Origin: Acinetobacter sp. WU_MDCI_Axc73
GTDB taxonomy: Bacteria > Pseudomonadota > Gammaproteobacteria > Pseudomonadales > Moraxellaceae
Length of the DNA: 64,000 bases
Direction: 5' to 3'
NCBI RefSeq assembly: GCF_025562455.1
Contig: NZ_JAHPRO010000005.1
Span: forward strand, 122,561 to 186,560
Made by a program: the position numbers and the translations under genes. Below the pieces are notes generated by a model, which worked only from the letters and a program-made list of their open reading frames with translations, searched no databases and was not told the DNA's origin. This document shows, piece by piece, positions 59,525 through 64,000 of the stretch (position 1 is the first letter of the stretch; the number at the start of each line of letters is the position of its first letter).

Positions 59525-59899
59525 ATGCGTGCATATTCACTAGACCTTCGAAAAAAAGCCATGGCTGCTTATCATCAGACAAAACATAAATCAAATGTGT
59601 GTAAGCAATTTGGTATTGCAAGATCAACTCTTGATGACTGGATTCGATTAGAACAAGAAACACAAAACTTGAAACCTTTACCTTCAAAAAATAAAGGGAG
59701 ACCTTTTACGATTAAAGATTTGGAGAGTTTTGAAATATTTGTCAAAAATACTTCTTTTAAGAAAATTGAAGAATTACTTGAGCCTTTTGAACATCAATTT
59801 GGCTATAAAATTTCTTATTCAATTTTATGGCGAGCTTTAGATAAAATAGGATGGACAAAAAAAGAGCTTTGCAAGACTCAAAATAGAGATTGCCACTAA
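59525..59899 (+). pseudogene. IS630-family transposase N-terminal fragment
   Basis: 124 residues: MRAYSLDLRKKAMAAYHQTK, VCKQFGIARSTLDDWIRLEQ and a second HTH/linker region (SILWRALDKIGWTKKELCK) match the DNA-binding half of IS630-type transposases. The DDE catalytic half is missing; the frame stops before it, and no partner ORF follows. It is either an orfA of a decayed element or an orphan. Confidence 0.68.
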
Positions 59900-59911
59900 T
59901 TTTAAACAATA

Positions 59912-60736
59912 TCATTCATTATATTGATAAATACCAAGCCTAAAACGCTTGTTGGCATTCTCTAAGGTTTCATCATTTTTACAATAATCACTTGCAGCAG
60001 AAATCAATGCCTTAGACATGAGCATCCATAAATCAACACTCAACTGATTTAATTTATCAATAGATTCCTGAGACAATTCATCTGCAAAAATTGCCTGTTC
60101 CAAAAAATTAGTATTTTGGGTTAAATTAAGTACACCAGCAGCTAAATGATCACTAATATTTTGACTAAAAAGCTGTTTACTTTCATCTACTTTCTTATCT
60201 GGTGTAAAGCTTGAACTTTGAAGTACAACTTGTTCATCTTCTTCTAGCACAATACCTAAACGCTTTAATTCTAAAAGGATCGATTTAGGGTGTTTTTCAG
60301 ATGAAATCTGCCAAACCAAACTTTCAAAACTATTTTCATTACCTTGAAAAGGGATGCTGGAAGGTAATTTTTTATTCAGCCACGCGCCAATTACGCGTGC
60401 AGGTACACTAATTGGAAGCTGCAAATTCGCTTGATCAATAAGTACATATTCTCCATAAGTTTGGCAGAATGTACGCACATCACGTCTATTTAATCCAGAC
60501 AATAAACTGATCGCTGAATCAGTTTTTTTTTGTTTAATTCGATCAAGCTCTTTAATCGCTTCATTATAAAAAACAACTTTAAGGGCTGTAGCAAATTCTG
60601 TATAGCCAACGCCAGATTTAATCAACCAATGGATCAGCTGGGGAACAATATTAATGACATGTTCCAAAGTTGTTTCGGTATCATGAGACAGCACCATTTC
60701 TTCAGAGTGTCCTACAGCTGACGTTTCTTTGCCCAT
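59912..60736 (-). CDS. DUF6502-like protein
   Basis: The ATG at 60736 has AGGAG at 5 bases. 274 residues: IVPQLIHWLIKSGVGYTEFA and LSGLNRRDVRTFCQTYG, followed by a winged-helix-like part and VPARVIGAWLN, are typical of DUF6502 proteins. Function unknown; possibly a DNA-binding regulator. It separates the RTX gene from the autotransporters. Confidence 0.65.
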   Translation of the reverse strand: MGKETSAVGHSEEMVLSHDTETTLEHVINIVPQLIHWLIKSGVGYTEFATALKVVFYNEAIKELDRIKQKKTDSAISLLSGLNRRDVRTFCQTYGEYVLIDQANLQLPISVPARVIGAWLNKKLPSSIPFQGNENSFESLVWQISSEKHPKSILLELKRLGIVLEEDEQVVLQSSSFTPDKKVDESKQLFSQNISDHLAAGVLNLTQNTNFLEQAIFADELSQESIDKLNQLSVDLWMLMSKALISAASDYCKNDETLENANKRFRLGIYQYNE

Positions 60737-61369
60737 GCAAACTCCTATATTAGTCATAGAAAAGATCACCCTTAAAAACAAAAATGATAGAAACTCCTGA
60801 TGCGATTCTAACCCAATTAATCCCTACAAATTATCAGTATTGTAGCTTTTTTTTTAAAATTTCTTAGCTTTGATTATCAAATTAGGTATTAATTTTTATA
60901 AAAAAAGCACTCAATCAAAAAATTTAGAAAAGCTAATAGTTACATAAAAATTCAATTGAGGATTTACAATGATATCGAAATGATTAAGTTCATCTAACAA
61001 ATAGTGAGAAAAAGAAGATTAGATAACCTATTAAATTATTGCTAAGAAAATAGCACCTTTGAAAAAACCATATAAAGAAGTATAAAATATTTTTTAATTT
61101 TTATCAATTGATAAAAATTAAACCACAAATGACTGCTAATTTTAAATAAAAAAATTGACTTTACATGAGAGTTAAGATCCATTTTATATAAAATTTTCAA
61201 ATAAAAATAGCGATTAAATGCTCTCCCATTTATATCGTTAATTTATTCTAAAATAAACAACAGTTTTGTCCCGATCAGCATTAAATTCAAATATATCCTT
61301 ATCAAATTTTATTTTGCTATAAAAAAACTGCTTCATGACTGAAGCAGTTTTTAAAAAGGTTAATGCATT
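60737..61369. other. AT-rich intergenic region with the RTX gene terminator
   Basis: About 630 bp of AT-rich, non-coding DNA. The only clear element is the hairpin AAAACTGCTTCA / TGAAGCAGTTTT (61323-61350) that ends the RTX gene. Confidence 0.6.
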
Positions 61370-64000
61370 TTAGCCAATGATGATTTGATGATTATTTAAT
61401 AAGTCTTGCAAATTGACGTCAGTTGTTGTGTGATTTTGTAACACAACAAGCTCAGACCAGTTTTGTACTACACCTTGAGTACCATCACGGTCTACGGAGA
61501 GAATGACATCATTACCACTCTGAGTAAACTTAATATAATTAGCAATATTACTATTATTGGCTAATAATCCACCAAAGAAACCTGAACCAAACTTAATCAC
61601 GTCAGCATTTCCATCTGTCGACACATTTCCAACATGAAAATCAATCCATGTATCACGACCATTTCCAGCATTGGCATCAGCAGTATTCAAAACATTATAT
61701 AGAACGGTATCATTACCCTGACCAGTAGATAAAATATCATTACCAGCTCCACCATTTAGCGTGTCATTTCCACCTTGACCATAAAGAATGTCATTACCAT
61801 TTCCACCATTAAGTGTATCGTTTCCACCTCTGGTATCATTAGCAACATTAAACTCACTATAATGATCTTTAATGTATTGATATTTTTCTAAATCAGTTGG
61901 AGTATGACCTAAAGTGACTTGTAATTGTTTATCTAAGGCTGCCATCCCTGAACCAAGAGCATCAGGCTGAAGAGCAGAATTAAAGTTACGCGTCCCGCCA
62001 AAAGTAAGTGCGTCAGTATTGATTACATCACCAAAAATAATGTCGTTACCATCGCTTCCATTAATGGTGTCATTTCCAACAGGATTTAAAGTTGGATATA
62101 AACCCCCAGCTTGTAGCGCGTACTGTAATTGTTCAGCCGTCATTACAATATCAGGCTGTCCACCAGATCCAGTCACTGTATCTGTACCTGCACTTACATT
62201 CCACTGAAGATCATCAATTTGTGCTTGATAATTTGCAGCACCATTTTTGTCTTCAACTGTAAATACAAACCGATAAGTTCCTTCGCTGCTAATAATACCT
62301 GTTTGCATAGTGAGCGCATTTGTATTGGTCGCATGATCATTTGCAGAAGCATTCGAACCGGTTTCGACACTGGTCCAAGTCCCATCATTATTTTTCTTCT
62401 GTAGAGTCCAGGTAAAGCTATCATTTGCAGTCCAGTTTTGCTGTGTATAACTGAATGAAATATAACCTTTAGATACCTTAGTATTATCTACAGTAATCTC
62501 AGGCCCTTCATATACTGCTGCTTTACCATTTACGGCTACACTGTCTTTTAAAACAAGATGGTTATTACTTGAAGCAGATGCTGTAACCATACCATCAGTA
62601 TTGCCTGACTGAACTTTCCAATTGCTGCGTGCATTTAAACCTGTATCATTATTAAAATTGGCGATTGTCGTCACAGTTGGTGCTGAGCCACTACCCGCAT
62701 CAACTATAATATTTCCCACGGAATCACTGTTATCAAATAATTGTAACCACGATTTATCGACGGCATTACCAATCCCGATCGCATTGACTTTGCTAATATT
62801 GCCCAAGCCAGCATTACCTGTAGTTGCGTTATAGCCATTGTCGAATGTAGTTTTAGATTCACTTAATATTGTTTGCTGATTATCAGTGCTTTCAGTAGCC
62901 CCATTCATACGAGATGTAGGATCACCATCAGTAATAAAGAATGTTAAATTCTGATAATTATTGGCACTATTCGCAGCACCACTACTTGTGGTTACAGCTG
63001 TAGAAGGTAAACTTTTAAACCATTCAACCGTTTTACCGAAAGCAGCTTCATAGTTTGTTCCGCTTCCAGCTGTAAGATTGTCAATAGCTGTATTAATTGC
63101 ACTCCAATTTCCACTTTTTACGTCCTTAATACTAATGCTTATCTTAGTTGATGCATTGGATGAAAATGGAATCAATGCAATATTAATCTCTCCACCTTTG
63201 TCAGTACCTTCAGCATCGGCAAAGGGTAAAACAGTATTTTGAATATACTGTTTTAGCCCTGCTTTTAACAAGTTAATACGTTCATTTGCAGTTCCTGAAT
63301 CTTGATCCAAAGACCATTGCATGCTTCCTGAAACATCCAGAATAAAAGCAATATTATAATTTGTTCCAGGTACAAGTGTCGTTTTTACTCCACCAGAATC
63401 ACCAAGTAAAACATCATCGCCATTGCCACCATTAATTGTATTATTACCATTGTTTGCATTAGAACCTGGCGTTCCTGGAGCAATAAAACTACTTACATCA
63501 ATTTTGGTCATTGCAATATTACTACTTGCTCCTCCAATATCAGTAACCTTAACTGAAATCTCACGAGTAACCACAGATGCCGTAGTGCCAGAGCTTGTAC
63601 TAAATGTAATTGCCTTAATTGCAGTTTCATAATTAACAAGCGTACTAGTTCCACTTAAAGTAATTGTGTTACCTGATTGACTAGCAGTGATACCACTTGG
63701 TAATGTACCTGCTTGTAATAAATCTCCAGATTGATTATTGGTTAATGTAATAGTTGCTCCTGAAATCTGTTGAGGAACTATCTCTGCATCAACATCCGTA
63801 ACTTTGATATCAATATCTGCTATCGAAATAGCAGTAGCACCTGCAAGATAACTTGTACGGTAATTACTACCAGTCTCACCTGAGCTATCATTGGCATCAA
63901 GATCAAGAACTGGTGCATCGTTTACCGCAGTCACGTTAATGGTGCCTGTCGCAGTACTGCCTGAGACTAAACCGTTATTATCCGTTGCGTTGTATTGGAA
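61370..64000 (-). CDS. C-terminal part of a giant RTX/VWA adhesin secreted by a type I system (partial)
   Basis: 876 residues are visible; the frame is open to the window edge, so the N-terminus lies to the right. In order: end of an Ig-like/cadherin-like repeat (VNDAPVLDLDAND), a VWA domain with MIDAS (FILDVSGSMQ), a lectin-like/Ig-like part, RTX nonapeptides (GGNGDDVLLGD; GGNGNDILYGQGGNDTLNGG), and a C-terminal T1SS signal ending DLQDLLNNHQIIIG. It resembles LapA/Bap-type biofilm adhesins. Calcium binding by the repeats folds it outside the cell. Confidence 0.9.
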   Translation of the reverse strand, partial: FQYNATDNNGLVSGSTATGTINVTAVNDAPVLDLDANDSSGETGSNYRTSYLAGATAISIADIDIKVTDVDAEIVPQQISGATITLTNNQSGDLLQAGTLPSGITASQSGNTITLSGTSTLVNYETAIKAITFSTSSGTTASVVTREISVKVTDIGGASSNIAMTKIDVSSFIAPGTPGSNANNGNNTINGGNGDDVLLGDSGGVKTTLVPGTNYNIAFILDVSGSMQWSLDQDSGTANERINLLKAGLKQYIQNTVLPFADAEGTDKGGEINIALIPFSSNASTKISISIKDVKSGNWSAINTAIDNLTAGSGTNYEAAFGKTVEWFKSLPSTAVTTSSGAANSANNYQNLTFFITDGDPTSRMNGATESTDNQQTILSESKTTFDNGYNATTGNAGLGNISKVNAIGIGNAVDKSWLQLFDNSDSVGNIIVDAGSGSAPTVTTIANFNNDTGLNARSNWKVQSGNTDGMVTASASSNNHLVLKDSVAVNGKAAVYEGPEITVDNTKVSKGYISFSYTQQNWTANDSFTWTLQKKNNDGTWTSVETGSNASANDHATNTNALTMQTGIISSEGTYRFVFTVEDKNGAANYQAQIDDLQWNVSAGTDTVTGSGGQPDIVMTAEQLQYALQAGGLYPTLNPVGNDTINGSDGNDIIFGDVINTDALTFGGTRNFNSALQPDALGSGMAALDKQLQVTLGHTPTDLEKYQYIKDHYSEFNVANDTRGGNDTLNGGNGNDILYGQGGNDTLNGGAGNDILSTGQGNDTVLYNVLNTADANAGNGRDTWIDFHVGNVSTDGNADVIKFGSGFFGGLLANNSNIANYIKFTQSGNDVILSVDRDGTQGVVQNWSELVVLQNHTTTDVNLQDLLNNHQIIIG

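Overview
The window looks like an Acinetobacter chromosome (low GC; MutS, FdxA, a hydrolase/oxidoreductase cluster, a type I secretion system with a giant RTX adhesin, and YadA-like adhesins) carrying most of a lambda-like siphovirus prophage. The genus call comes from recalled protein families, not from a search.

Positions 1-31,715 are prophage. Its left end, with the tape measure, tail tip, lysis genes and an intact tRNA, lies outside the window. Layout from the left: (i) 1-1,156, a P22 immI-like module of an antirepressor and an Arc-like repressor divergent from a Mnt-like repressor; (ii) 1,160-4,085, exported and lipoprotein moron genes plus a HigBA toxin-antitoxin pair; (iii) 4,102-17,324 on the minus strand, the morphogenesis genes: tail chaperone with a likely -1 frameshift, tail tube, neck proteins, capsid, scaffold, minor head protein, portal, terminase; (iv) 17,379-23,812 minus, NinB, nucleases, tRNA-Arg(UCU), a Q-like antiterminator, a methyltransferase-like protein, P- and O-like replication genes with iterons, and a CII-like protein; (v) the Cro/CI switch at 23,823-24,791, with matching operators at OR (24,025-24,087) and OL (25,296-25,309); (vi) 25,383-31,583 plus, an early operon with pentapeptide protein, Bet/RecT and YqaJ exonuclease. 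It ends at a 45-nt 3' fragment of a tRNA-Val(GAC)-like gene, the attachment site.

The most striking item is the terminase large-subunit gene. A 337-residue intein interrupts its Walker A motif (GFG|SGKT). The middle of that intein is, base for base, the antisense strand of a complete HTH-HNH homing endonuclease gene at 14,514-15,344. That gene has its own ribosome binding site and a promoter-like -10. One stretch of DNA therefore appears to encode the intein on one strand and its probable mobility enzyme on the other.

To the right of the prophage are a periplasmic HIU hydrolase/GlcG pair divergent from a two-component system; a five-gene operon (two PF10118 metal-dependent hydrolases, FAD oxidoreductase, OYE-type reductase, alpha/beta hydrolase) behind a promoter flanked by two dyads; mutS, fdxA, an M15 peptidase lipoprotein, an O-methyltransferase, UspA, an acetyltransferase and a YigZ-family protein; and an adhesion island (49,375-64,000) with TolC/ABC/HlyD, an orphan RTX secretion-signal remnant, two tandem trimeric autotransporters sharing stalk repeats, a transposase fragment, a DUF6502-like protein and the C-terminal 876 residues of an RTX/VWA adhesin running off the right edge.
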